The translations under genes were made by a program, and so were the position numbers. A stretch of DNA of 64,000 nucleotides from Irpex lacteus (lineage: Eukaryota; Basidiomycota; Agaricomycetes; Polyporales; Irpicaceae), in contig MQVO02000010.1 of NCBI GenBank assembly GCA_001986395.2, positions 744,001-808,000 of the forward strand, given 5' to 3'. Positions 45,748-56,370 of this stretch are shown here, one piece after another. The first letter of the stretch is position 1. Every line of letters begins with the position of its first letter. Below the pieces are notes generated by a model. It searched no databases, was not told the DNA's origin, and was given only the letters and a program-made list of their open reading frames with translations.

Positions 45748-47442
45748 TTATGTACTGTGAGTAATCTCAAATTCTGGCAATGCAATTCTTAGTTCACCCA
45801 GCTCTTCGTTTCCAAAATAGCAGTTCTCAACAATCAGATTGTGGAACGCCGCCCCCACTAGTGCATGTGCATTGATTCTCTCCTTGATCAGCAACGCCAG
45901 AGCGTTTGACGTGATATCCCCGCTTTTCATCGTCTTGAACGGGACCCGAAGATCCAGAACCTTAAGCTCCCGTGCGCGTCGAATCTCCCTCCGAGCCTCC
46001 ACCACTCCCCCCCTTTCTCCAGGCGTGGAAGACATGTGATTTGCTGGAATAACTCTTTCATTAAGAACACCCGGATTGCAGGTTACGGTCATCATTTCGA
46101 AGAGGTCTTGCGCAGCAACGGGTCCTACGCATAGCTCCTGAAGCTTCAACATCTTAGCAATCTTGGCGGACCATGCTCCCTCTGGAATGCAAAATATCCC
46201 ATCTTGACCGTCGAGAAGTAGGGATTCCACGTTGTTAACGTTGACGGCATCAAATACAAACAGGGATGAAGGCCGATATTGCTCTATATTGTCCCATGTG
46301 CGCCATAGAACCACATCAAGGCTTGCCTTTGGTTCCGTAGTAATAACGCCCAGTTCTCGTACGCTGATGTGTTCACTCCATCCTCGAAGGCGGAGGGTCT
46401 TCCCCGCATGGAATGCAACGGTACGAATGGACTTGGCACCAGTTTTGGGGCTACAGATGCCACTTGGGTTTATCGCGACGTTTATGGTGGAGAATAGGGC
46501 GGAGATATCATCAATAGATATTCCTGGGCATCCGATCCACAGCGACGCATTGTTCTTGGAGGAAATGTGGTTTAAGAGGAGCGTGCATGCACGGGCGGAA
46601 TGTGAAACCATCCTGAGGTCAGAAAGCCGCGGGAGCTCCACAACGCTCTCCGTAAGATTACGTATACTGGAATCACGAAGTGCAAAGCGTAAATCCAGCA
46701 TTTCTAACACAGGAAGGCCCTTCAGGACCTGAATCAAAGCGGTCATTGTGGTGCAACCGCCACGCCGCGAATGAGAGTGTAGAACAAGATGTTTAAGAGT
46801 AGGTCGGCAGAGCTTTGATTCCCACCCTGGTGAGTATCCATATAGCTTGAGTATTTGAAGACAGGGAAGGCTGCATGCCCCAAGATACTCTTGGGTGATC
46901 ACGGAATCTGTGAGACGTAGGGTACGGGGTGTTAGCACGAGCTCCCTAAGGTTTGGTCCTTCTTGCACGCGGTCCTGCTCTTTCATCTGGTCGGGAATTA
47001 TGCCGTAGATGCCTATTATTCGTGGAAGATTGTCCATAATAAGATTTAGACAACGGGCTTGTGCGTGAAGAGACCTCCGGGCTACAATGTAGATCGATAG
47101 CAGTGAGCTCTGCGAGCGCAGGAACATCTGTGAAAGGCATTCAACGTCTCCTGTAACCCATATCGTTCTCCAGAGCCGTGGATCACTGAGAGCTATTTCT
47201 CGCCATAGTTGACAAACATGCGTGACCGTGATCCAAAAATACGGTGTACCATCTGCGCGGGAGGGCTTTGAGGCGCGGAGGTGTAGAAACACCTCAGATA
47301 GCATCTCTGGGGGAAGCCCGGATGTTTTCGCCCTAGTGCTATTCAGCAAGCGATTTGCCTCACTAATCTTGCGCGAAACGTTCGTGATCTTCTTTTGAAT
47401 TTTGTGCCGCCTCAAATGATTCAGAGAAGAGGCAGGGCTCAA
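45748..47442 (-). CDS. F-box-like protein (564 aa)
   Basis: A single uninterrupted frame. A short basic, helical N-terminus (residues 10-38) precedes a well-kept F-box-like domain at about 42-97: SGLPPEMLSEVFLHL, then WITVTHVCQLWREIALSD and LWRTIWVTGD. The rest carries irregular leucine-rich segments, for example RPTLKHLVLHS, LPVLEMLDLRF and KMLKLQELCVG, typical of substrate-binding regions. It is the paralogue of 50923-52527, with matching blocks such as VESLLLDGQDG against VERLLLDGDDY and DNIEQYRPSSLFVFD against DNLWSHEFETLAMLD. In SCF complexes such proteins bind Skp1 through the F-box and recruit targets for ubiquitylation. The first Met was taken as start; no promoter element was identified. 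Confidence 0.92.
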   Translation of the reverse strand: MSPASSLNHLRRHKIQKKITNVSRKISEANRLLNSTRAKTSGLPPEMLSEVFLHLRASKPSRADGTPYFWITVTHVCQLWREIALSDPRLWRTIWVTGDVECLSQMFLRSQSSLLSIYIVARRSLHAQARCLNLIMDNLPRIIGIYGIIPDQMKEQDRVQEGPNLRELVLTPRTLRLTDSVITQEYLGACSLPCLQILKLYGYSPGWESKLCRPTLKHLVLHSHSRRGGCTTMTALIQVLKGLPVLEMLDLRFALRDSSIRNLTESVVELPRLSDLRMVSHSARACTLLLNHISSKNNASLWIGCPGISIDDISALFSTINVAINPSGICSPKTGAKSIRTVAFHAGKTLRLRGWSEHISVRELGVITTEPKASLDVVLWRTWDNIEQYRPSSLFVFDAVNVNNVESLLLDGQDGIFCIPEGAWSAKIAKMLKLQELCVGPVAAQDLFEMMTVTCNPGVLNERVIPANHMSSTPGERGGVVEARREIRRARELKVLDLRVPFKTMKSGDITSNALALLIKERINAHALVGAAFHNLIVENCYFGNEELGELRIALPEFEITHST

Positions 47443-49550
47443 GCTGTAGCTGGATTAAATATGTATAAGGTACGCTAATCAGCAAAAAGCACATACCCAG
47501 CTATGCCGTCTAGCTCCTCTAACAACATAATCATCGCATTCCCGACGGCTGTCTCTTCCGTCATTGTTAGGGAGATGGACGCTGCAGCCGTAGCTGCGGG
47601 AAGTTATGGTGAAGCTCAGGGAGTGGCCGCAGGTGCTGATGCTCCCTTTGTACTCGTTTCCTATATGGGAGGCCGAAATCTTCCTTAGATATACTCAAAG
47701 AAAAGTGGTAGGAGAGCGGTTTTATATACTGCTGCCCATAAGAAAGCGCCCAACGTGCGTTTCAGACGCTCGGCACCAATTGGCGCAAACTTCGGCAGTT
47801 TGAGAGCAGATAACGTCTTGCGCTATGTCATCAGATTCCATGTGTTTGCTGCGTATACATGAGGGATAAACGCATTGGAAGTAATGAGGATATAGCGTCT
47901 CGCAGAAGTAGTAATGCGCCAAGCATCAATCTAGTGATCAAAGCAGCCAAATCCGCTGTCGTCGGATAATTTTCATGCTCATTCTGAGTTTAAATATGTA
48001 GCCTGTGAGACCATGTGAGGGTTAATGTAGAAATTCACGTCCTGAGCACGGTAGCAAATCAGGCAGCGTGAATTAATCTTAAAATCATCAGCTGTAGAGT
48101 GTCTCAGGCTATACGGCAAGAAATGCCGTAAGTTACTGGCGCAGGCCCTACCTCTACTCAAGCGTGCAATGAGGCTCTGAAGCTGACATTGCGCCCCGTT
48201 CTCCCATCCTCAGTTATTTGAATTTCTGAGGCTTTACTCGCCGCGCGTAGCAAGATCTGTGCAAACGTTTCAACGGGGGCATATTACTATCGACGCCAAT
48301 CAAATCCAGCATGGCTGCTTCGTAACAATTACGCAATTAAACTCGTAAACACCCACAAACAGTGCCCCGGTGTGAGCGGTAAACCCATGCATTTTGAGCA
48401 GTAAACCCGTGCATGGTAACATTTGCAGCAGTTTGTAACATAAATGACAGTTTCTTTTTCGGCAAAGCACTTTAGTAGAACACCTGCTACAACCGCGACA
48501 CGTTTGCAAACCACTACTGGGTTGATGAGGCTCATCAAACATCTGAACATGGCGGATGTGAGGGACCGCGGGCATTTAAAAATCAAGGCTTACCAGCCAA
48601 CATGACTCGCAAATCCGCGTAGTAAAGCTATAAAAAAACATCGGGCCGAGTCGAGTTTCAAACCCGGGTTGACTCGCGATTGGCTTACCCACACAGCATT
48701 TGAATTAGGTAGTGCGCAGTCTTCTATGATCCTGCCACTCGCATCAGGCTTATGACGGCAGTTAATGTACGTCGGTTTGACTGCAGATATCATCTTGGAC
48801 ACATATACAGCTTTCACCTCCAAAAATGTGATTTACACATGTTCTAAATCTTTTGAGCAGGCCGACGAGCGGAAAGTAGGATTCCAGGGAACCAGTGCCG
48901 TTACATTTGTCGCGAGTAGTAAAATGGCTGGCTGGGAATAACACCATCGTTTAGGCGCACCCCAACTGTTTTCTGGTGGTCTTGTCGTATTTAAGCATGC
49001 CACGCTAAGTGTTAGCGGCGATTGCAAGCCTCATAAAGCGTGTGTCAGGCTATAAACAGAGCTTCCTAGTAGGATTATTCAAAAAGCGCATTTGATCCGG
49101 TTTTGAACATTTACATGCAAGCCAAGTTTCCCGCAAGTTGAGTTCATATTCGCCCCGCATGCCAAGAAAAAGAAATAGGGCGCATTCGGGCTATCTTTCG
49201 ATCTCGGTTCGATGTTGTGTTTGAAACATTCGGCAGCAATTCTAGACGAGAAGCCCCGATTTGATTGGCGGAGGGTAGAGGCTCACCTCTCCGATGACAG
49301 TTCAGGGGACTTCTTTTGAACATGCCGACAGGCGGAAAGTGCGACTTCTGGCATAATCTGGTTTACTGGTGAATTTTTGATTGAGGGAGCAGGCCGTCGA
49401 GCGGCAAGATACAATCTATGAAGAAACCTCCACCTTCGTAAAGAATGCGTTCATATGTTGTGTACCGACCACATCAAAATAATGATGTTTACATGATCAT
49501 GGTATAATTGTGGATCAGGTATTTCGGAGGAGGGTCTGCTAATTAGTGCA
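47443..49550. other. Gene-free stretch with repeat motifs
   Basis: No supported gene. The recurring terminal motif occurs at 48848 (TTTTGAGCAGGCCGACGAGC), 49315 (TTTTGAACATGCCGACAGGC) and 49388 (GGAGCAGGCCGTCGAGCGGC), suggesting several decayed element ends. Confidence 0.4.
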
Positions 49551-49551
49551 T

Positions 49552-50210
49552 CAGCAGGGATCGAACCGGAAGCGCGAGCGCTAAACACTCTCTATACCAC
49601 CACGGGCAAACGCCGATTGGCGACTTTCAGAAAAGCGCGTAACACCGGTCGATTTACGCAAACAATCAAGCCATTTGACGTGGTTTTATCACTGGAGTAA
49701 AAGGTCCATTTTATTATCCTTTCACGCCATCATTCCCCTGGCCAAAGGTAAGCTATGAGGCTGTCGAAGACCCATCAAAAAGTGATAATGTTCACCCTGA
49801 GTAGCCATCGGGAGCGATATGGCGTGACCGATTTGGGAAAGTAGCGACAGGTTTCCTTTATGCTCTTTGAAAGAAATCACTTTTCGACGGTTTTTCGTTC
49901 GTTTTTCGAGCGAAACAAAGGCTTCATGTTCGGGCGCACATCAATGCTCTGTCATCTTTACGAATATCTACATATGGGGTCCTTTATCCGCAACACATTA
50001 GGTGCGTGAATCAATCCCTTTTGTGAGGATTTCGGATGTGCGCTGATCAGCTTCTGCCTGGGGTGTACCCCGCACCTTGGGCAAAACGCTGACAAAGGCG
50101 CGCAAATCTCCGTGGAATGATAACCCCTGAGTATTCCTAGTTGGTCGCATCCACCCGGATTTTGCATCTCAGAAAGGCTTACCTTTGTAGCTATTTTTTG
50201 AGCATTAATC
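49552..50210 (-). repeat. Dispersed repeat family S2, copy 1 (tRNA-like segment at one end)
   Basis: It shares with 55690-56370 the order ACCACCACGGGCAAACG, GTCGAA, GAGTAGC, CGATCTGG or GCGATATGG, TCGAGCGAAACAAAGG or CACGCGCAACAAAGG, and CATCAATGCTCTGTCATCTT or ATCAATGTTCTATGATATTT. It also shares the later blocks with 63590-63930. On the minus strand it contains GGTTCGATCCC (49557-49567), a perfect polymerase III box B, about 40 bp from a possible box-A-like GTGGTATAGAGAGT. It may be a SINE family. Confidence 0.55.
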
Positions 50211-50238
50211 TACAGTAGAAAAGTTAGATAAAGAGCTT

Positions 50239-50427
50239 GGCAAACAATGATCGAAAAGTCGCCAATGAGGCATTCTTTTCGACACGCACAAAGGTAAATA
50301 AGCTCTCAAAGAGCAACCGGGAGCCTTGAGGAGCGATCTGGTGCAGCCCGATCCGGGAAAGTGCAGCGAGGTTACCTTTGTGCGTGTCAAAAAGGACGCC
50401 TCATCGACTTGTCGAGCGTTGTTCGTC
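50239..50427. repeat. Long foldback inverted repeat (~55-bp arms)
   Basis: The left arm 50239-50297 pairs with the right arm 50372-50427, with a spacer of 74 nt. The inner part, GACACGCACAAAGGTAA against TTACCTTTGTGCGTGTC, is perfect over 17 bp. The outer part pairs with a few mismatches and one 3-nt gap (AAGTCGCCAATGAGGC against GCCTCATCGACTT). It lies next to the S2 repeat and 500 bp before the F-box-like gene. A foldback MITE is likely. Confidence 0.75.
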
Positions 50428-50922
50428 TAGTACAAAGGGTAGCTTTTTGAGGGAAGAAAACACGCACATTTTGGCTTGAAAGGTAGCATAATATATCCAT
50501 TCCATCATTAACTAACCAGCTATCACACAAAAGGAATACTCAGTAATTATTATTCTGCGGAACTTTGAGGTGCAGGGCAGTCTTGAGTCAGCCCTCTCTC
50601 GAATGGGGAGTTCAAGGCATCGTTTCTCTGTGCTTCAGGCGTTTGGTGCTGATATTTGTTAGAAGGAGATGAAACACCGGTCTAGCCTTCGATTTACGTA
50701 AGTCAAGATTCTAGGTGCCTGTAATATTAGACGCTTCTATCGCGTAGTACAAAAACTGGCAGCTCTTCATGAGCTGCCTGCCTCCTTTCGAGTCACGCAT
50801 ATCACCTCCCTTTCCCATATAGCGTTCATTCGCAGGATCATGAGACCTAAAATGACAGTGCAGTAAGGCTTTTTCGCCATTTCTGTATGTTATCCTTCAG
50901 CTAAAGTTGACACGCGCTCAGA
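50428..50922. other. Upstream region of the F-box-like gene
   Basis: No gene or clear promoter element was recognised. A direct echo of the sequence at 50177 (TACCTTTGTAGCTATTTTTT) occurs at 50435 (AAAGGGTAGCTTTTTGAGGG). Confidence 0.35.
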
Positions 50923-52527
50923 ATGGAACATGAAGCGCAAAATATGAACAGACAATCTCTCTTGGACAAGGAGAAGGAAGCATTGGAACAGCTTGTTCGC
51001 ATCAGGAGGATGCTAAATTCGAGCACGCCGGCCTCTGGGCTTCTTCCAGAGCTCCTATCAGAGATATTCATCTGGCTGTATGTCATGATGCATGTTCCAG
51101 GGCGTGCCGTTCAGACAATAAGTCACTGCTGGGGAGAAGACCTCCCATATGCGTGGATTGGCGTCACACACGTTTGTCACTTCTGGCGTGTAGCAGCGCT
51201 CAGCACCCCTCAGCTTTGGAGAACCATCTGGGTTACATGGAATGCGGAACTCGTGGAGGAGATGCTGCAGCGTAGCATTTCGCGGAGTCTAACAATCAAC
51301 ATCATGAGGCCGCCCACCAGTTCCCTCTACCTATCCCAAGCCGACTGCATGGCGTTGATTATCTCTTCTCTTCCAAGAATCGAGAGGATATGTGGTGAAA
51401 TTCCACTCAAGTTAAAACCACCTACCCATCACGCCGATGGAGGGAATTTGAAGGATCTCGTCCTGGGGAAGTGCGCCGCATACTATGACGACGACGAATA
51501 TAACATGGATATCGAGGATTATCTTGGATCCTGTCATATTCCGCAGCTGAATCGGCTAGAGCTTCACTTCTTCACGCCGAAGTGGGGTCGAAAGCTCCTT
51601 CGATCTACCCTCAAGCATCTCACCCTACATGGGGATGAGAAGGATCATATTTACGGATCTAACTATCAAGGACCCGCCAGTTTGACGCAACTAGTGAATA
51701 TCCTTGTTGATCTTCCAGTTCTCGAAACTTTACAACTACAGTTCGTCCTCAGTACGCCAAGCCCAAGTGACCATATGGCCGCGACTGCAGACCTACCCCT
51801 TCTTACGTCATTCAAAATCATAGCCCACTGTGCATCCACATGCACCCTTGTCTTGGACCATCTATCCTTCCCAGCAGATGCATCACTGTTTGTAGAATGC
51901 CCTGGAGTTTATTCAGATGAGCTCGGACAGCTGTCTCATTCCATGAGGAAGAAACTTAACCCCCCCAATGCAGGCCTTCCGGAAATAAGAACCATGGAAT
52001 TACGATGCGAGGACAACATTCTCCGCCTTCGTGGATGGACAGAGAGCCACAGCATTAACAAGCTTCTTGATAACGATCCGCCGGGTGAACCTCACGTTGA
52101 CTTGTTACTATGGAGAAGCTGGGACAACTTATGGAGCCATGAGTTTGAGACGCTTGCTATGTTGGACATAGTCTGTCCCACAAGTGTCGAGCGGCTGTTA
52201 TTGGATGGAGACGACTATTCATTTCGTGTGGCAGAAGGGGAGTGGGCGAGAAGGATAGCGGAAATGTCAAGGCTATGCGAGCTTTCTGTAGGTCCCATTG
52301 CATGCCTAGATATTGTCGCGCTTCTCGAAGTAAAAAGGACTTCTTCTGACGCAGGACAGACGTCCTGTGATAATTTGAGGGTAAACAACCCCAAATTAGA
52401 TGTGCTACACTTGCAGGACTTGACGCGGAGAGGGGGAGGGCAGTCATTCGAAATAGTGAGGTCTATTTTCGAGGCAATCCGATCTAGAGAAGAAGCAGGT
52501 TTTTTTACGCAAGTGCTAGGGGTTTGA
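50923..52527 (+). CDS. F-box-like protein (534 aa)
   Basis: A single uninterrupted frame with start in GAATGGAAC. A charged helical N-terminus (residues 8-33) precedes the F-box-like domain at about 38-106: SGLLPELLSEIFIWL, an insert of some 20 residues, then WIGVTHVCHFWRVAAL and LWRTIWVTW. The body has leucine-rich segments (STLKHLTLHG, LPVLETLQLQF, MSRLCELSVGP) as in its paralogue at 45748-47442. It is about 30 residues shorter at the C-terminus than that paralogue, which may be a true end or a small truncation. Expected role: substrate receptor of an SCF ubiquitin ligase. The reverse frame at 52157-52447 is a shadow. Confidence 0.92.
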   Translation: MEHEAQNMNRQSLLDKEKEALEQLVRIRRMLNSSTPASGLLPELLSEIFIWLYVMMHVPGRAVQTISHCWGEDLPYAWIGVTHVCHFWRVAALSTPQLWRTIWVTWNAELVEEMLQRSISRSLTINIMRPPTSSLYLSQADCMALIISSLPRIERICGEIPLKLKPPTHHADGGNLKDLVLGKCAAYYDDDEYNMDIEDYLGSCHIPQLNRLELHFFTPKWGRKLLRSTLKHLTLHGDEKDHIYGSNYQGPASLTQLVNILVDLPVLETLQLQFVLSTPSPSDHMAATADLPLLTSFKIIAHCASTCTLVLDHLSFPADASLFVECPGVYSDELGQLSHSMRKKLNPPNAGLPEIRTMELRCEDNILRLRGWTESHSINKLLDNDPPGEPHVDLLLWRSWDNLWSHEFETLAMLDIVCPTSVERLLLDGDDYSFRVAEGEWARRIAEMSRLCELSVGPIACLDIVALLEVKRTSSDAGQTSCDNLRVNNPKLDVLHLQDLTRRGGGQSFEIVRSIFEAIRSREEAGFFTQVLGV

Positions 52528-52794
52528 AGCTAAGCTATGAAGGATAGTTATGTAAATAGCATGTCAATTTCATCGGCTGTTAGGCAGCATCTTTGATACA
52601 TCCTGAGGTTACTTAAGCTTCAAGTGAGCTATAAAAAGGAGGCTGGGAATATCCTATACCCGCAGCAGCATATGCCCACGCTATCCGCCACATAACGGCT
52701 GATGCTTGTTTGTGATGAAGTTCGGTTCGGGAACTTCCGCGCGCAGGGACAAGGCGCCGAAGGCTGGCCAATCGGAGAGCACGCACGAACACTA

Positions 52795-53168
52795 TAGACA
52801 CGCGAGTGAATACCTCAGTGAATAGAAAGCTCTCTAGTATTTATCTATAAACACACGAGTGAATCTATGATAAGGATAGAGTCCAAAGTAAGACTTACAC
52901 CTCAGAGTGAATAGAAAGCTCTGAGGTGCTCGGTGATGCTAATGCTTGTATATATGGAGGTCTGGGGAGGCAGTGAAGATCACATAGGTATATGAGAGAC
53001 GAATGCAAATCAGTTTGAACTGCCATAGTGGCGTCAAGCACGAGAGAGCAAACATATAAATCAGTCAAGGCGATGAAACGAAACGGAAGTATATCTACGA
53101 TAACTTCCCGATAAGGTAACAAACAGCCCGATAACGCGAATGCGAGCGCCCGGAAACTTCAACAGTTT
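52795..53168 (+). repeat. Dispersed repeat family R3, copy 2
   Basis: Second copy of the repeat at 4996-5385, with a few short gaps. The copy runs directly into the recurring terminal motif (TTTGAACAGGCCGACAAGCG) at 53165-53195. Confidence 0.75.
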
Positions 53169-53570
53169 GAACAGGCCGACAAGCGGCAGGTAGGCTATTC
53201 TCGAGCGCTCTTCAAACAATGAGGTTCACATCGCGAACGTTTTATAGGGCTAAATACATGGTTTGGTTCTTATTGCCAGCGTTATTGCTGCAAAAACTAG
53301 CGGATATTGTGTACTGTCCGCGTATCATGTACTGCGCTTGTTGGGAGATAAACAGCGTGCGCATACTAGCTGCTAGTCGGAGCGCCAGGGGCGCGCAGAC
53401 CTGCAGCAATGTGCTAAGTTGGTCTTGCAATTATTCGAAGGTGACTTGAGGCTTAAAGCCAGCTCTCTTTGTCTTACATATAGCATACGGTAGCATTCAA
53501 TTGTCGCTACCACTCGAGGAATTCGGTGCAAGGTGCCAGCCGCCTAAAAACAAGCTCCCGCTACCAGCTT

Positions 53571-53802
53571 CACTGCGTATCTGCCATTATTTTCTCTCAA
53601 GGAAAATGTGAAGAAAAGGGAGGGAACAAGTTGCCTTTGGCATCACCTTTTTCCGAAGAGAAAATGACGGCTTTTCCTTTCACTTTCCCATTCATTTTCT
53701 CTAAATTCCCTTTGTTCCCTTTGTTCGTTTCATCCCTTTTAGAACAAAGGCGATCAGAAAGACAACACTTGATACCTCATTTTGTTACATTTTCTCAGGG
53801 AT
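53571..53802. mobile_element. CACTA-type MITE, copy 2, right end lost
   Basis: The left end CACTGCGTATCTGCCATTAT and the interior match 20841-21114, but the right terminal repeat is missing. Instead the 15-bp sequence TCCCGCTACCAGCTT that borders the left end (53556-53570) is repeated right after the broken right end (53803-53817). The last three bases of the left border (CTT) equal the target duplication of copy 1. Confidence 0.75.
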
Positions 53803-54329
53803 TCCCGCTACCAGCTTGCCGGTGTAGCGGGTCTTTGGGTCTGGGGTTGAGTCGTGTTGCACGCTTGTGTGTGGCACGTGCCGCACGTGACTATAGTAAG
53901 CATGAATGACATGACCAGCCTCCGAAGATCCTGCGCAGAAAGCTGCTGGCCGTAGCGCCGAAGGCGCGAAGGCCTGCAGCGATGTGCGCCTGCCAGCACT
54001 TACGTTGGTTTTACTGAACAAGGTCCTTGGTAGCCGAACGCAGCGATAGTGGATTATTAGGTACTAGCCGGGACCCGCGCCTTGGTCACGGAAGTGGTGG
54101 ACTTCGGTGGTCAACAAATCTATACTCATCTGCATGATGCCGAACTGCAACACTTCGATCTGGCCGCCTAGTCCGAGTCAGTTGCCGGACCACGTTACGA
54201 CTCCGACTCCCCCGGTAGCCTGAGGCGTAGAGTTGGGGATCACTGCCATCAGGGGCAGTAATTCGGACCTGACTCCAGAGTGCACTTACGTAGGCTTTAG
54301 GGCCCAGACTACGCAAGATCCGTGACACG

Positions 54330-54390
54330 AAGGGAACATGAACGCTCCGTGTCGCGAGACATCAAGGCGCTGGAGCGCATTGGAAACGAC
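54330..54390 (+). repeat. M90 module copy (short)
   Basis: GGGAACATGAACGCTCCGTG, GCGAGACATCAAGGCGCT, GGAGCGCATTGGAAACGA. The copy is cut off where the duplicated block at 54391 begins. Confidence 0.65.
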
Positions 54391-55245
54391 TCTATAACAC
54401 GCAGGCAATGATGGCAATGATGGCAATCGAGTATCCTGGTTGTGAAATTTGAAACGTCTTCTACCACAATTGAGGTCCACCAGCACTTTCTGCGTGTAAT
54501 TTGCCGCGGATTTTCTGCCACCGGCGAAGAGGTGGCAAGTGTCAGCAGTTTGCGCCAAGTCTTCGGGGAAATCAAACGATACAAAACTAAAAACGCGTTT
54601 CAAACACTTACATCCCGAGAGTCAGTTCTTTCGGCAATCATGAAACCGTGTTTTGTCGAATGAAATACAGTACTTCATAAGCGATTCAATTGCACCAGGC
54701 GTCTAAAAGTACCGATGACTTCAAACGTCGTTATAAAATTTTGGTTGAGTCCCAGCCCAATTCAGATACGCATTTCAACTTAGAGCTGTTTTTTTTTGCC
54801 AAGCGGGAACCATAGTTCCGAATCCATCGGTCGCTTCCCGCGGTGGCGAAGTGATTCAAAGCGCCAGCCGAGATTTATAACACGCAGGAAATGATGGCAA
54901 TCGAGTATCCTGGTTGTGAAATTTGAAACATCTTCTACCACAATTGAGATCCACCAGCACTTTCTGAGTGTAATTTGCCGCGAATTTTCTGCCACCGGCG
55001 AAGAGGTGGCAAGCGTCAGCAGTTTGCGCCAAGTCTTCGGGGTAGTCAAACGATGCAAAACTGAAAACGCGTTTCAAACACTATTACATCCCGAGAGTCA
55101 ATTCTTTCGGCAATCATAAAACCATGTTTTGTCGAATGAAATACAGTACTTCATAAGCGATTCAATTGCACAAGGCGTCTAAAAGTACCGATGACTTCAA
55201 ACGTTGCTGTGAAATTTTGGTTGAGTCCCAGCACAATACGGAGCC
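54391..55245 (+). repeat. Direct duplication of a ~380-bp block
   Basis: 54391-54775 and 54873-55245 are nearly identical (ATAACACGCAGG, AGTATCCTGGTTGTGAAATT, GAAGAGGTGGCAAG, CATCCCGAGAGTCA, ACAGTACTTCATAAGCGATT). The spacer of about 100 bp includes TTAGAGCTGTTTTTTTTTGC. The first copy has two extra ATGGCA triplet-type units. The short open frames shared by both copies on either strand have no recognised similarity. Confidence 0.85.
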
Positions 55246-55689
55246 CTTGGCCCCCAGTATAACCTTCTTTCGTGACAGATTCACGAAGTTACTGCTCAAC
55301 TTTACGGATACGGATGACTCCAAACAGCATAGTCGAGCAGCAGTTGTTTCTCGAACATGCGTCGCTTCCGTCGAATGAACGGCAATAAAGAGCGCTATAA
55401 AGATTTATGGGCCTCACCGTCCTCGGTTTCGCGAAAGAATCCCAGGATAATACAGCTACAGAACCCATAAACCCACAATTAAAGCATCCGAAAGCAATAC
55501 TCGGGATGGGCATTGTGGAGCCCAATGATCATCCTATCTGAGAGGCCGTTTTACCGCATTTCATGCGTTTCTTTGGCATGCTTGGCCGCCACATCAGCGC
55601 CCATAGTCATGCTTCCCAGCAAACGTCCAGCGTTGCCGGGGCAATTACTCTGGCGCAGGGTTTTGTTCTTTGAAAGTTGATGGCATTCA

Positions 55690-56370
55690 TCGGCGCCGTA
55701 GTACCACCACGGGCAAACGGCGATCAGAGGCTTTCGGAAAGGCGCACAACAGGACTCGATCAACACAAGTAACCGCACCCTGGTAGTTAGAAGCGGTTTC
55801 ATCCCTGCAGTAAACAGTTCACTTTGTTCTTCTTTCTTGTCATTATTCTTTGGGCTGAAGATAAAGCTATAAAACCGTCGAAAAACGGGAAACTGGGAAC
55901 AAAGGCGTACAATCGGCTGAGTAGCAATTGGGAACGATCTGGAGTAATCGAATTCGGCAAGTAGCTTGGGCGTTTTTCTTAGGCTCGCCAAAAGGGTCCG
56001 CTTTTTGACAGTTCTCCGCTCGCTTTTCACGCGCAACAAAGGTTATATAATCCTCGCATATCAATGTTCTATGATATTTGCGAATATCTAACTATAAGTA
56101 TCCACACGGCCAGGTGAAAAAGATATCCGCAGGTTAACGGACGCATATATTTTGTGATTGGCGCCCTTTTAGCGCTCGATAATTTATCTGACGGATATCC
56201 TACGTACATCGCGCGGTTATCACTCGCGTTGATATCCTCCAGATAACTTTTTCGCCTGGGCGTGTAAGTATAAGGCGTTTTATCTGCAGCGCATTGATTG
56301 GGTGTTTGTACCAATCCATTTCTCACATATTTCTGGCGCGCTCTGATCTGCTTTTGGCCGAGGTGCCTGA
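55690..56370 (-). repeat. Dispersed repeat family S2, copy 2 (interrupted by a MITE)
   Basis: It has the same order of blocks as 49552-50210 and 63590-63930, ending with GCGCGCTCTGATCTGCTTTT and GGCCGAGGTGCC. It lacks the tRNA-like segment of copy 1. A 170-bp MITE is inserted at 56099-56268; the block order resumes on both sides. Confidence 0.6.
56099..56268. mobile_element. 170-bp MITE (family T2), copy 2, nested in S2
   Basis: Left end ACACGGCCAGGTGAAAAAG pairs with right end CTTTTTCGCCTGGGCGTGT (17 of 19 positions). The element is flanked by TATAAG on both sides (56093-56098 and 56269-56274), which fits a 6-bp target duplication. Removing it restores the alignment of the surrounding S2 repeat with its other copies. 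Related to 28958-29100. Confidence 0.8.

Noticed and set aside
49552..49612. tRNA gene on the minus strand at GGTTCGATCCC
   Set aside because: Box B is perfect but arms do not pair into a cloverleaf; it lies in a repeat family.
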